Positions 9,251-18,128 of a stretch of 64,000 bases of DNA are shown here, piece after piece. The stretch lies in assembly GCF_040361195.1 (NCBI RefSeq), contig NZ_APNE01000007.1; one strand, 5' to 3'. Each line of letters starts with the position of its first letter. Position 1 is the first letter of the stretch. Made by a program: the position numbers and the translations under genes. The DNA is from Salinisphaera hydrothermalis (lineage in GTDB: Bacteria; Pseudomonadota; Gammaproteobacteria; Nevskiales; Salinisphaeraceae). The notes beneath the pieces were generated by a model, which made no database searches, was not told where the DNA came from, and saw only the letters and a program-made list of their open reading frames with translations.

Positions 9251-9807
9251 CAGGAACCGTCTTGGTTGGCGGGCTGGATCGTGATGTGCACGCGCTCGTC
9301 CTTGCCCTGGCCACGTTCGGCGTGCGTGGCGCCAGTATCGACATTGTGAGTAATCACCGCGCCGCGGATCTGATCGCCGTTGCGATTGATTACGGCGTCG
9401 CCACGCAGGGTGATCACCGAGCTGGCATTGCTGTATTCGATCTGTTGGGCATGTCCGGTCACGACTTCGTTATCGCTCGAATCGGGCTGTTTGTCGATAT
9501 GGGCCGGGTCGCCGGTGAGTACTGCCTTGATTTGATGCTTATCGTTCATCTGCGTGACGACGAGCTTGTTGCCGGTCAGCGTCAGTCCGCCGCGCGTGAG
9601 GTGTACGTTGCCGGTGTAAGTGCTCACCCCCGATTTCTGGGTGAAGTCGGCGTTATTGGCCTGAATGTTGATCGGCAGCTTCTGCTTCGACGCGTCGCTG
9701 GTGGCGGCCAGGGTCAGCGCCGGTGTCAGCGCGGCGACCAGCAGCGCCAGCGCGATCAACGTCGACCGCGGCGCGCGGTGCTCAGGGCGAGTAGGTGACA
9801 TGCACAT
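9250..9807 (-). CDS. lptA: LPS periplasmic bridge protein LptA
   Basis: LptA forms the periplasmic beta-jellyroll bridge for LPS transport. It has 185 residues with a signal peptide (about 1-35, cleavage after an A-L-T-L-A-A stretch) and one OstA-like domain with the IQANNADFTQKSGVSTYTG strand pattern. The frame begins inside the end of lptC, overlapping by 26 bp, or 20 bp if Met3 at 9801 is used. Its place between lptC and lptB is the canonical order. Confidence 0.93.
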   Translation of the reverse strand: MCMSPTRPEHRAPRSTLIALALLVAALTPALTLAATSDASKQKLPINIQANNADFTQKSGVSTYTGNVHLTRGGLTLTGNKLVVTQMNDKHQIKAVLTGDPAHIDKQPDSSDNEVVTGHAQQIEYSNASSVITLRGDAVINRNGDQIRGAVITHNVDTGATHAERGQGKDERVHITIQPANQDGS

Positions 9808-10336
9808 TATTCAACAGTTTCAGCTTGTTCGTATCCAGGTTGATCAGCATGCCGTCGCCGGTGACTTTCTGCCCGGGCTCGATGGCAGTGACCCGTGCGT
9901 CCGAGTCGACCCGGTTGGCCTTGGGCCGGACCCAGGCATGCGATGTGGTCACCTTCACCATGTTCCCGTTAACGCGCGGATGATGGATCACCACACCGTC
10001 GTAGAGGTACAGGTCGCGCTGGCCCGCCGGGACGCGTCCCTTGGCGGCATGCAGGTTCCAGTAGGTCTTCGTGCCTTTAAGGTAGTGTACGTCAATATCG
10101 GAAAGGCGAGCCGAGTCGTCCGCGAAGTGCAGGACTTGGCCGACTTTCATGCGATAGGTCAGCTGGCCCTGCTTGGAGAGTTGGTACACCGTGGCGCCCT
10201 GCATGTAGTAGTCGCTGTCGTCCGGGGTATGTACTGCGCCCGGTTTGGGGCCGGAATGCTTGAGCGAGCCCAGCCAGCTGCCAGCGCCGAGCAGAATCAC
10301 GCATACCACCGCCAGTATCACGCCGATACGCAGCAC
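9782..10336 (-). CDS. lptC: LPS export protein LptC (GTG start)
   Basis: LptC is a bitopic inner-membrane protein that receives LPS from LptB2FG and hands it to LptA. It has 184 residues with one N-terminal membrane helix (about 4-22) and a periplasmic jellyroll. The start codon is GTG at 10336, one base after the kdsC stop. No closer ATG would keep the membrane helix, which decides the start. Length is close to E. coli LptC (191). Confidence 0.92.
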   Translation of the reverse strand: MLRIGVILAVVCVILLGAGSWLGSLKHSGPKPGAVHTPDDSDYYMQGATVYQLSKQGQLTYRMKVGQVLHFADDSARLSDIDVHYLKGTKTYWNLHAAKGRVPAGQRDLYLYDGVVIHHPRVNGNMVKVTTSHAWVRPKANRVDSDARVTAIEPGQKVTGDGMLINLDTNKLKLLNNVHVTYSP

Positions 10337-10337
10337 G

Positions 10338-10862
10338 TCAGTCGGCCTCGACCGCGGCGATGATCAGTTCGCAGGCTTCGCGTACCGCGCCGTGGCCGCC
10401 GGGCGCGGCACTCACCCAGTGTGCGATCTCGCGGATTTCGGGCACCGCGTCGGCCACGGTCAGAGCGAGCCCGGCTGAACGCATGATGTCCAGATCCGGC
10501 AGGTCGTCCCCCATGACCGCAATCTGACCATCCACCAGTGAGCGCGCCTCGCGCAGCTCGGCCAGCTTGGCCGTCTTGTCGTCACAGGCCATATGAACTT
10601 CCTGCACGCCGAGATCGGCCAGCCGTGCGGCCACTGGCGGCGAGGGACGCCCGCTGATCACCGCGATTTCGACGCCGGCCGCGCTCAGGCGTTTCAAGCC
10701 GAGGCCGTCGCGGATGTGCATGGTCTTGGTTTCGCCGCCATCCGGGCCGAGATAGAGCCGGCCGTCGGTCATCACGCCGTCGACGTCGAACACCGCCAAG
10801 CGAATACCGGCCGCGCGTTGCGCCGGTGTCAGCGCCTCATCAGGTCGATCCAGAAACGTCAT
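10338..10862 (-). CDS. kdsC: KDO-8-phosphate phosphatase KdsC
   Basis: KdsC removes phosphate from Kdo-8-phosphate to give Kdo for the LPS core. The 174-residue HAD-family protein has the catalytic motif DVDGVMTDG (nucleophile D26, acid D28), the SGRPSPPV loop and the late GDDLPDLD metal-binding motif. The start overlaps the kdsD stop by 4 bp (ATGA). Confidence 0.95.
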   Translation of the reverse strand: MTFLDRPDEALTPAQRAAGIRLAVFDVDGVMTDGRLYLGPDGGETKTMHIRDGLGLKRLSAAGVEIAVISGRPSPPVAARLADLGVQEVHMACDDKTAKLAELREARSLVDGQIAVMGDDLPDLDIMRSAGLALTVADAVPEIREIAHWVSAAPGGHGAVREACELIIAAVEAD

Positions 10863-11836
10863 ATCACACCGGCCCGTAGCAGATCCTGCATGTTGAGTGC
10901 GCCGATCGGGCGCGTATCGTCGTCGACCACCATCAGCGCGCCACCGCCGATGCGGTGGGTTTCCAGTAGCCGTACGGCTTCCGCGGCCAGGACGTCGGGG
11001 CCGACCGTCTTCGGACTGTGGGTCATGTAGTCGGCGATCACGGCGCGCTTGATGTCGAGGTCGCGGTCCAGCGCGCGGCGCAGGTCGCCGTCGGTGAATA
11101 GCCCGATCAGTCGACCCTCGGCGTCGGTCACGCCGGTCATGCCGAGCCCCTTGGCGGTCATCTCCAACAGCGCTTCGCGCATCATGGCGTGCTCGTTCAC
11201 GAGCGGTAGCGCCTCGTCCGTGTGCATGACGTCGGCGACGGTTAGCAGCAGACGCCGGCCGAGCGAGCCGCCGGGGTGGCTGCGGGCGAAATCCTCGGCC
11301 GTGAAGTTGCGGGCTTCGAGCAGGGCGATGGCCAGCGCGTCGCCCATGACCAGGGCTGCGGTGGTCGAGGAGGTGGGCGCGAGTTCGAGCGGGCAGGCCT
11401 CGACTTCGACCGAGACATCCAGATGAACATGCGAGCGGCTGGCCAAGGTCGACTCCGGCTTGCCCGTCATCGCAATAAGCGGCACGCCCAGCCGTCCAAG
11501 CAACGGCAAAATAGTCAGAATCTCGCCGGTCTCGCCGGAATAGGACAGGGCGATGACCACGTCGTGTGCGGTGATCATGCCCAGATCGCCGTGGCTGGCT
11601 TCGCCCGGATGCACGAAAAACGCCGGCGTGCCGGTCGACGCCAGGGTGGCGGCCAGCTTGCCGGCAATATGCCCGGATTTGCCCATCCCGGTGACGATCA
11701 CGCGGCCGGTACAGTGCATGATGAGATCGGCTGCACGAGCGAAGTTCTCGTCGATGCGGGCTTCCAGCGCCGCGGCGGCGGCGGCTTCGATATTAACGGT
11801 GCGCCGTCCGGCGGCGATCAGGGTGTCGGCTTCCAT
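10859..11836 (-). CDS. kdsD: D-arabinose 5-phosphate isomerase KdsD
   Basis: KdsD interconverts ribulose-5-phosphate and arabinose-5-phosphate, the first step of Kdo synthesis. It has 325 residues: an SIS domain (about 40-180, with VTGMGKSGHIAGK and SYSGETGE) and two C-terminal CBS repeats (about 205-320). It leads the minus-strand kdsD-kdsC-lptCAB-rpoN run. The 121-bp gap to the divergent ABC transporter should carry its promoter. Confidence 0.95.
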   Translation of the reverse strand: MEADTLIAAGRRTVNIEAAAAAALEARIDENFARAADLIMHCTGRVIVTGMGKSGHIAGKLAATLASTGTPAFFVHPGEASHGDLGMITAHDVVIALSYSGETGEILTILPLLGRLGVPLIAMTGKPESTLASRSHVHLDVSVEVEACPLELAPTSSTTAALVMGDALAIALLEARNFTAEDFARSHPGGSLGRRLLLTVADVMHTDEALPLVNEHAMMREALLEMTAKGLGMTGVTDAEGRLIGLFTDGDLRRALDRDLDIKRAVIADYMTHSPKTVGPDVLAAEAVRLLETHRIGGGALMVVDDDTRPIGALNMQDLLRAGVI

Positions 11837-11897
11837 GGCGGCATTCTATCGCAGCCAAGATGTACAAAGGCCAACCGGGGCGACTGGGCCGTCCGGC

Positions 11898-11926
11898 TTG
11901 GGGCCCCGAGATGCGGCGCGTATACT
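11898..11926 (+). promoter_or_regulatory. Putative sigma-70 promoter for the yadGH-like operon
   Basis: A -35-like TTGGGG (11898-11903) and a -10-like TATACT (11921-11926) are separated by 17 bp, 31 bp before the ATG of the ABC ATPase gene. Spacing and the -10 are good, the -35 is moderate. It is one of the few AT-containing spots in this divergent gap. Confidence 0.4.
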
Positions 11927-11957
11927 GCGCCGTCTTGCCCCGACCCATATCCATGTC

Positions 11958-12893
11958 ATGACTGATACGGCGATATCCTTTCGGGATGTCCAGAAGCGTT
12001 ATGCGACCACGCATGCGCTCAAGGGCGTGTCCTTCGATATCCGGCGCGGCGAATATTTCGGCCTGCTCGGGCCCAATGGCGCCGGCAAGTCCACGCTGAT
12101 TTCCATCACGGCCGGCCTGGCCCAGGCGACCTCCGGTTCGGTCGCCGTGCTCGGCCACGATGTCGTGTCCGACTATCGCGCCGCCCGCCGCGCGCTCGGC
12201 GTGGTGCCGCAGGAGCTGGTCTACGATCCGTTCTTCTCGGTCCGCGAAATGTTGCGCCTGCAGGCCGGCTACCAGGGCTGTGGCAAGGAAGTCTGGCCCT
12301 GGATCGATGAATTGCTCGAGCGCCTCGAGCTCGAGGACAAGGGCGCGGATTCCATCCGTCAGCTATCGGGCGGCATGAAGCGCCGCGTGCTGATTGCGCA
12401 GGCGCTGGTGCACAAGCCCGAGGTGGTGATTCTCGACGAGCCGACCGCCGGCGTCGATGTCGAGCTGCGGCGCACGCTGTGGAAGTTCACCCGCGAGCTC
12501 AACGAGGCCGGCCATACGATCGTGCTGACCACGCACTATCTGGAAGAGGCCGAGGAGCTGTGCGATCGCATCGCCATCCTCAACCACGGCGAGCTGCAAG
12601 TGCTGGAAGACAAGGAGGCGTTGCTGGATCGCCACCCTTATCGTTTCCTGTCGATCGAACTCACGGGTGACGGCGGCGAGCTGCCCGCCGAGGTCCAGCG
12701 CCTGGTCGAAGACCGGCGCGGCGATACGCTCGATCTCAAGCTCAAGCAGGGCGAGGACTTCATCGGTGACGTGATCGAAGGTGTGCGCGGTGCGGGTTAT
12801 CGCATTACCGACGTGCACACGCGCGAGCCGTCGCTGGAGAACATTTTCGTCGAGCTGACCATGGATTCCGAAGACTCGAAGGTGAGCGCATGA
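11958..12893 (+). CDS. ABC-2 type exporter, ATP-binding protein (YadG-like)
   Basis: This is the ATPase subunit of a two-gene ABC-2 exporter of unknown substrate. The chosen ATG at 11958 gives 311 residues; the frame stays open upstream but without similarity. Walker A GPNGAGKST is at 38-46, the signature is LSGGMKRRVLIAQAL, and Walker B is VVILDEPTAGVD. A ~70-residue C-terminal extension is typical of the YadG/CcmA group. The stop overlaps the permease start by 4 bp. In E. coli the slot beside ibaG-murA is held by mlaFEDCB; here this exporter takes that place. Confidence 0.9.
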   Translation: MTDTAISFRDVQKRYATTHALKGVSFDIRRGEYFGLLGPNGAGKSTLISITAGLAQATSGSVAVLGHDVVSDYRAARRALGVVPQELVYDPFFSVREMLRLQAGYQGCGKEVWPWIDELLERLELEDKGADSIRQLSGGMKRRVLIAQALVHKPEVVILDEPTAGVDVELRRTLWKFTRELNEAGHTIVLTTHYLEEAEELCDRIAILNHGELQVLEDKEALLDRHPYRFLSIELTGDGGELPAEVQRLVEDRRGDTLDLKLKQGEDFIGDVIEGVRGAGYRITDVHTREPSLENIFVELTMDSEDSKVSA

Positions 12894-13645
12894 ACTGGCG
12901 CGGTTGCTATACCCTGTTCATCAAGGAAGTCCGGCGCTTCTACAGTGTGATCCTGCAGACCGTCGGTGCGCCGGTGGTCACGGCGCTGCTGTACATGGCG
13001 GTATTCGGCCAAGTGCTGGCCGGCCAGACCATCGAAGGCGTGCGCGCGGTCGAGTTCCTGGTGCCCGGGCTGATGATGATGAGCATCATCCAGAACTCGT
13101 TCGCCAATACGTCGTCGTCGATCACCCAGTCCAAGATTATGGGCAATCTGGTGTTTCTTTTGATGACGCCGTTGTCGGCGTTCGAGATCTATCTGGCCTA
13201 TATCGCTGCCTCGCTGGTGCGTGCGGTCCTGGTCGCGATCGTGCTCTATATCGTCACCCAGTTTTTCGTGCACGTGCCGATCCACGATCCGCTGCTGATG
13301 CTGGCCATGCTGATCTTTTCCGGCGGCACGCTCGCCGTCATGGGTCTGATCGCCGGCATACTGGCCAATAAATTCGATCACCTGGCGGCGTTTCAGAACT
13401 TCTTCATTCTCCCGATGAGTTTCCTTTCGGGGGTGTTTTATTCCATTCATAATCTGCCGTCGTTCTGGCAGCACGCGTCGTACTTCAACCCGTTCTTCTA
13501 CATGATCGACGGGTTCCGGCACGGGTTTTTCGGTGTCGGCGATGCCAATCCGCTGGTCAGCCTGATCGTGGCCGCGGCGTTCTTTACGGTGGTGTCGGTG
13601 ATCGCCATCACCATGCTCGCGCGCGGTTACAAGATCCGCGGTTGA
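12890..13645 (+). CDS. ABC-2 type exporter, permease (YadH-like)
   Basis: This is a 251-residue integral membrane permease with about six hydrophobic segments (near 25-45, 55-75, 105-130, 140-165, 170-190 and 222-245). The start MNWRGCYTLFIKEVRRFY is typical of YadH-type ABC-2 permeases. It is translationally coupled to the ATPase by a 4-bp overlap. The substrate cannot be read from sequence; the envelope-gene setting suggests a lipid or glycan, but that is only a guess. Confidence 0.9.
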   Translation: MNWRGCYTLFIKEVRRFYSVILQTVGAPVVTALLYMAVFGQVLAGQTIEGVRAVEFLVPGLMMMSIIQNSFANTSSSITQSKIMGNLVFLLMTPLSAFEIYLAYIAASLVRAVLVAIVLYIVTQFFVHVPIHDPLLMLAMLIFSGGTLAVMGLIAGILANKFDHLAAFQNFFILPMSFLSGVFYSIHNLPSFWQHASYFNPFFYMIDGFRHGFFGVGDANPLVSLIVAAAFFTVVSVIAITMLARGYKIRG

Positions 13646-13651
13646 TCGCTG

Positions 13652-13680
13652 CTCGACGATCGATGTCAGCGTGCTAGCAT
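13652..13680 (+). promoter_or_regulatory. Possible extended -10 promoter for ibaG-murA
   Basis: An extended -10 element TGC-TAGCAT (13672-13680) lies 27 bp before the ibaG ATG, with a poor -35 near 13652. A clear ribosome binding site (GGAGG, about 13695) follows. Confidence 0.33.
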
Positions 13681-13707
13681 TTTCGCCCATTATTGGAGGC
13701 TTGAGTC

Positions 13708-13950
13708 ATGTACAGCCCAGACGCCATACGCGAACTTATCGAAGCCGGACTGCCGGACGCCGATGTCCAGGTCGTCGGTGACGACGGCACCCATTTTGCC
13801 GCCCGCGTGATCAGCCCGAGCTTTGCCGGCAAGGGCATCGTGGAACAGCACCGCATGGTGTACGCCACGCTCGGCGAGCGTATGGGCGAAGAGATCCACG
13901 CCCTGTCGCTCAAGACGCTGACGCCGGAACAAGCCGGCACCGCCTCCTGA
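13708..13950 (+). CDS. ibaG: BolA-family protein IbaG
   Basis: This 80-residue BolA-like protein partners with monothiol glutaredoxins in Fe-S handling. The VISPSFAGKGIVEQHRMVYATLGE core with the conserved His (H49 in VEQHRMVY) matches IbaG (YrbA). It sits 13 bp before murA, the conserved neighbour. Confidence 0.93.
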   Translation: MYSPDAIRELIEAGLPDADVQVVGDDGTHFAARVISPSFAGKGIVEQHRMVYATLGERMGEEIHALSLKTLTPEQAGTAS

Positions 13951-13963
13951 CGGCGGGGACGAT

Positions 13964-15256
13964 ATGGATCTTCTGCGTATCGAGGGTGGGCCGCCCCTGA
14001 ACGGCACCGTGCGCGCTTCGGGTGCGAAAAACGCCACGCTGCCGATCATGACGGCCGCGCTTCTGATCGACGAGCCGTTGTTCATCGAAAACGTCCCGCA
14101 TCTGGAGGACGTCACCACGACCAACGTGCTGCTGGCCCATATGGGCGTATCGGTCACGGTCGGCGATTACATGGTGATCGAAGCCGATGCCTCGACCATG
14201 ACCTCGTGTCGTGCGCCGTACGATCTGGTCAAAACCATGCGTGCGTCGATTCTCGTGCTCGGCCCGTTGCTGGCCAAGCGGGGCGAGGCCGAAGTCTCGC
14301 TGCCGGGAGGCTGTGCGATCGGCGCACGACCGGTGGACATCCATCTGCGCGGTCTGGAAGCCATGGGCGCCGAGATTCGGGTCGAGTCCGGTTACGTGAA
14401 AGCCAAGTGCAGTCGCCTCAAAGGCGCGCGTATCCCGATGGACACGGTCACCGTGACCGGTACCGAAAACCTGATGATGGCGGCGACGCTGGCCGACGGT
14501 GTCACCGTGCTGGAAAACGCCGCGCGCGAACCGGAAGTGGTGGATCTGGCCAACTGTCTGATCGCCATGGGCGCGGACATCGAAGGCGCGGGCACCTCGA
14601 CCATTACCATTCGCGGCAAGCAGAAGCTGCACGGCGCAACCCATCGCGTGGTGCCCGATCGTATCGAGACTGGCACGTTCCTCGTGGCCGGTGTGGCCAG
14701 CCGCGGCAAGGTCACGGTCACCCATACCGATCCGCTGCTCATCGATACCGTTCTGGTAAAGCTGGCGGATGCCGGCGCCGAGGTCACCCAGGGCGAAGAT
14801 TGGGTGACGGTCGACATGCACGGTAAGCGGCCCAAGCCGGTGGACGTGCGGACCTCGCCGCACCCCGGCTTTCCGACCGACATGCAGGCACAGTTCTGTG
14901 TACTCAATGCCGTGGCCGATGGCGTCGGCATGGTCACCGAAACCGTGTTCGAAAATCGCTTCATGCATGTCTCCGAGCTGGAGCGTATGGGCGCGAAGAT
15001 TCGCCAGGAAGGCCATACGGTCCGCGTAACCGGTGTGGAGAAACTCACCGGCGCGCCGGTGATGGCGACCGACCTGCGGGCATCGGCTTCGCTGGTGATC
15101 GCGGGGCTGATCGCCGACGGCACGACCGAGGTGCGGCGTATCTACCACATCGACCGCGGCTACGAGTGCATCGAGGAAAAGATGGCCCAACTGGGTGGCA
15201 TGATTCAGCGCGTGCCCGATCGGGCGCCGGTCACGGCCAAAGGGGTTCCGGTATGA
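13964..15256 (+). CDS. murA: UDP-N-acetylglucosamine 1-carboxyvinyltransferase MurA
   Basis: MurA transfers enolpyruvate from PEP to UDP-GlcNAc, the committed step of peptidoglycan synthesis. It has 430 residues, with K22-N23 in GAKNATLP and the fosfomycin-target cysteine C117 in LPGGCAIGARPVD. The Cys predicts normal fosfomycin sensitivity of the enzyme. Its stop overlaps the hisG start by 4 bp. Confidence 0.96.
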   Translation: MDLLRIEGGPPLNGTVRASGAKNATLPIMTAALLIDEPLFIENVPHLEDVTTTNVLLAHMGVSVTVGDYMVIEADASTMTSCRAPYDLVKTMRASILVLGPLLAKRGEAEVSLPGGCAIGARPVDIHLRGLEAMGAEIRVESGYVKAKCSRLKGARIPMDTVTVTGTENLMMAATLADGVTVLENAAREPEVVDLANCLIAMGADIEGAGTSTITIRGKQKLHGATHRVVPDRIETGTFLVAGVASRGKVTVTHTDPLLIDTVLVKLADAGAEVTQGEDWVTVDMHGKRPKPVDVRTSPHPGFPTDMQAQFCVLNAVADGVGMVTETVFENRFMHVSELERMGAKIRQEGHTVRVTGVEKLTGAPVMATDLRASASLVIAGLIADGTTEVRRIYHIDRGYECIEEKMAQLGGMIQRVPDRAPVTAKGVPV

Positions 15257-15912
15257 GCAGTTCGGATCCGGACATGGTCACGCTGGCCTTGTCCAAGGGC
15301 CGTATTCTCGAAGACACGCTCCCGGTGCTGGCGGCGGCGGGCATCGAGCCCGAGGTCGACCCGGGTAAGTCGCGCAAGCTGGTGTTCGAAACCAACAAGC
15401 CCGGCCTTCGGTTGCTGGTCATTCGGGCGTCGGACGTGCCGACTTTCGTGGCCTACGGGGCCGCCGATGTCGGCGTCGCTGGCAAGGACGTACTGATCGA
15501 GCACGGCGGAGCCGACCTGTACGAGCCGCTGGATCTGGGGATCGCGACCTGTCGTCTGATGACGGCCGGCCTGCCGGGCGCAATGGACGCCGCCCAGCAT
15601 CGTCCGCTGCGGGTGGCCACCAAATACGTCGAAACCACGCGCGCTCATTTCGCGCGCATCGGGCGTCAGGTCGAGATCATCAAGCTGTACGGCTCGATGG
15701 AACTGGCGCCGCTGGTCGGTCTCGCCGACGTGATCGTGGATCTGGTGGATACGGGCAACACGCTGCGCGCTAATGGTCTGGAGCCGTTCGAGGTGCTCGA
15801 GGACATCAGCGCGCGTCTGGTGGTCAACAAGGCCGCCCAGAAGATGAAGCACGCGGCGATCAGCGAGCTGGTCGAACTTTTCGATCGGGGCGCGGCAGGG
15901 CAGGTGGCATGA
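15253..15912 (+). CDS. hisG: ATP phosphoribosyltransferase HisG, short form
   Basis: HisG makes phosphoribosyl-ATP, the first step of histidine synthesis. The ATG at 15253 overlaps the murA stop and gives 219 residues, so this is the short form lacking the C-terminal regulatory domain of E. coli-type HisG (~299). Short HisG normally needs HisZ, a HisS-like partner, which is not in the window. Motifs include the LALSKGRILEDTLP start, GAADVGVAGKD and the PRPP-binding DLVDTGNTLRANGL loop. hisD overlaps its stop by 4 bp. Confidence 0.94.
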   Translation: MSSSDPDMVTLALSKGRILEDTLPVLAAAGIEPEVDPGKSRKLVFETNKPGLRLLVIRASDVPTFVAYGAADVGVAGKDVLIEHGGADLYEPLDLGIATCRLMTAGLPGAMDAAQHRPLRVATKYVETTRAHFARIGRQVEIIKLYGSMELAPLVGLADVIVDLVDTGNTLRANGLEPFEVLEDISARLVVNKAAQKMKHAAISELVELFDRGAAGQVA

Positions 15913-17219
15913 GCATGCGTCGTCTGGACACCGCGGACGCCGCGTTCGATGCCCAGTTTGCGGCACTGACCGATCGCGACAGCCCAGAGCAGACGGAGAT
16001 CGACGCCCGCGTCGCGGCGATCATTGCCGATGTGCGTGAGCGCGGTGACGAGGCCGTGCTCGAGTACACGCGCGAACTCGACCGGCGTGATGGCGTCGCC
16101 TTCGACGCCCTTGAGATTTCGCGCGAGCGTATGCAGCGTGCGCTCGACGCGCTGGCGGCCGATGATCGCGCCGCGCTCGAAGCCGCGGCCGAGCGCATCG
16201 CGTCGTTCGCCGAGTCGCAAAAGATCGCACCCGTGCGTTATCACGACGATGACGGCAACGAACTCGGCCAGATCGTTCGGCCGATCGAGCGGGCCGGCAT
16301 CTATGCGCCGGGCGGCAAGGCGGCTTACCCCTCAAGCGTGTTGATGAACGCGGTGCCGGCCAAAGTGGCCGGCGTGGGCGAAATCGTGATGGTGTCGCCG
16401 GCGCCCGAGGGTGTGCTCAACGAATGGGTGCTCGCCGCGGCGGCGGTGGCCGGTGTCGATCGTTTCTTCACCATCGGCGGCGCCCAGGCCGTGGCAGCCT
16501 TGGCCTATGGCACCGAGCACATCCCCGAAGTCGACAAGATCGTCGGGCCGGGCAATGCCTACGTCGCGTCGGCCAAACGCCAGGTCTTCGGGCGTGTGGG
16601 CATCGAATCGGTGGCCGGGCCCTCGGAGGTGTTGATCGTGGCCGATGGCACCGGCGACCCGGAATGGGCGGCGCTCGATCTGTTCGCCCAGGCCGAGCAC
16701 GATGAAATGGCGCGGGCGATGCTAGTAAGCCCGGACGCGGATTATCTGGATGCGGTCGATGCTGCGGTCGAGCGTCTCATCGCCGATCAGCCGCGCGCGG
16801 CGATCATCCGGGCGGCCCTCGATGGCCACGGCGCCCTGATCCGCTGCGCCGATCTGGACGATGCTCTTCGGCTGGTCAACGCCATCGCGCCCGAGCATCT
16901 GGAGCTGGCGGTCGCCGATCCCGACGCGTTGCTGGACGGTATCCGCCATGCAGGCGCCATCTTCATGGGCCATCGCACGCCGGAAGCCTTCGGCGACTAC
17001 TGCGCCGGGCCGAACCACGTGTTGCCAACCGGGCGTACCGCGCGGTTTTCCTCGGCGCTCGGGGCCTACGACTTCCAGAAACGTATCTCCGTGGTGTCGG
17101 CCAGCGAAGCCGGCGCCCGACGACTGGCGCCGATTGCGGTGCGTCTGGCCGAAGGTGAGGGGCTGCACGCGCATGCTGCGTCGGCCGCGGCGCGTGCCGG
17201 GGGCGGCTCGACGGACTGA
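15909..17219 (+). CDS. hisD: Histidinol dehydrogenase HisD
   Basis: HisD oxidises histidinol to histidine in two NAD+-dependent steps and binds Zn2+. It has 436 residues. Conserved segments are YAPGGKAAYPSSVLMN, the cofactor-binding GPGNAYVASAKRQVFG, the zinc-site AQAEHDEMA and C-terminal DYCAGPNHVLPTG. The murA-hisG-hisD order is common outside enterobacteria. hisC does not follow; the operon ends here. Confidence 0.95.
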   Translation: MSMRRLDTADAAFDAQFAALTDRDSPEQTEIDARVAAIIADVRERGDEAVLEYTRELDRRDGVAFDALEISRERMQRALDALAADDRAALEAAAERIASFAESQKIAPVRYHDDDGNELGQIVRPIERAGIYAPGGKAAYPSSVLMNAVPAKVAGVGEIVMVSPAPEGVLNEWVLAAAAVAGVDRFFTIGGAQAVAALAYGTEHIPEVDKIVGPGNAYVASAKRQVFGRVGIESVAGPSEVLIVADGTGDPEWAALDLFAQAEHDEMARAMLVSPDADYLDAVDAAVERLIADQPRAAIIRAALDGHGALIRCADLDDALRLVNAIAPEHLELAVADPDALLDGIRHAGAIFMGHRTPEAFGDYCAGPNHVLPTGRTARFSSALGAYDFQKRISVVSASEAGARRLAPIAVRLAEGEGLHAHAASAAARAGGGSTD

Positions 17220-17472
17220 GCCGTGCTCGCGGTTGGGCTCGGGCCACGCTGCAAGATGTGTTGCGGCACTCGCCCGGCCGGATCTCTGGCGGCCGATATG
17301 GGGCGCCGCCTCGGGTGTTGGCACGACCGCAAGCCAGCGAACGCCGTTGATTCGCGGCGTTCGGGCCGGCGACGGCATGCTATAGTTCGGCGGACGATCA
17401 CAGGCATCGGCGCGACCTTATGCGCGTGGGCAAGCGCCCGCGCGGCGCGCTGCTGTCGAACAGGATACAAGT
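17220..17472 (+). promoter_or_regulatory. hisD-sspA spacer with hairpin and extended -10 promoter
   Basis: An 8-bp perfect hairpin (17339-17346 paired with 17355-17362, 8-nt loop) follows hisD but has no T-run. Just downstream lies TGC-TATAGT (17378-17386), an extended -10 element that could start sspA transcripts near 17393. No -35 of note. No gene is seen in the spacer. Confidence 0.4.
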
Positions 17473-18102
17473 ATGGCCCGGCGTTCCTCGATTACTCTAT
17501 ACAGCCATCCCAGCTCGGTTCACAGTCATCGCGTCCGACTGGTCATGGCAGAGAAGGGCGTCGCGAATTACGACGTTGTCGAGCTGCGCGAGGATGACCA
17601 GAGCGAGGATCTGATCGATCTGAATCCGTACAATACGGTACCGACGCTGGTGGATCGAGAGCTGGTGGTCTACGACCCGCGTATCATCATCGAATACATC
17701 GACGAGCGTTATCCGCATCCGCCGCTGATGCCGGTGGATCCGGTGTTACGGGCCCAGTACCGGCTGGCTATCTTCCGTATGGAGTCCGATCTTTACGATC
17801 TCTGCGAGGATCTGGAGGGGACGCCCGCGGTCGCGCGCAAGGCCCGGGCCCGCATGACCGAACTGTTGACCACGCTGGCCGCCGAGTTCGCGCCCAAGCA
17901 TTACATCGGCGAGGAATTCTCGCTGTTGGATTGTACGCTGGCGCCCATATTGTGGCGGCTGGAGCATTATCAGGTGAGCCTGCCGGCCAAGCATGGCGAA
18001 CGGCTCGGCCAGTATGCGGCGCGCCTGTTCGCGCGCCCGGCCTTCGAGGCCAGCCTGTCCGCCGAGGAAGCCGACATGCGACCGACGCTGGCCGCTCACT
18101 GA
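17473..18102 (+). CDS. sspA: Stringent starvation protein A (SspA)
   Basis: SspA is a GST-fold protein that binds RNA polymerase and alters promoter use during starvation and acid stress. It has 209 residues, with an N-terminal thioredoxin-like domain (about 5-85; TLYSHPSSVHSHRVRLVMAEKG, then NPYNTVPTLVDRE) and an alpha-helical C-terminal domain. There is no catalytic residue pattern of a true GST. sspB follows after 26 bp, as in other gammaproteobacteria. Confidence 0.95.
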   Translation: MARRSSITLYSHPSSVHSHRVRLVMAEKGVANYDVVELREDDQSEDLIDLNPYNTVPTLVDRELVVYDPRIIIEYIDERYPHPPLMPVDPVLRAQYRLAIFRMESDLYDLCEDLEGTPAVARKARARMTELLTTLAAEFAPKHYIGEEFSLLDCTLAPILWRLEHYQVSLPAKHGERLGQYAARLFARPAFEASLSAEEADMRPTLAAH

Positions 18103-18128
18103 GCCAACGACGACGAGGCGAAACCCGA

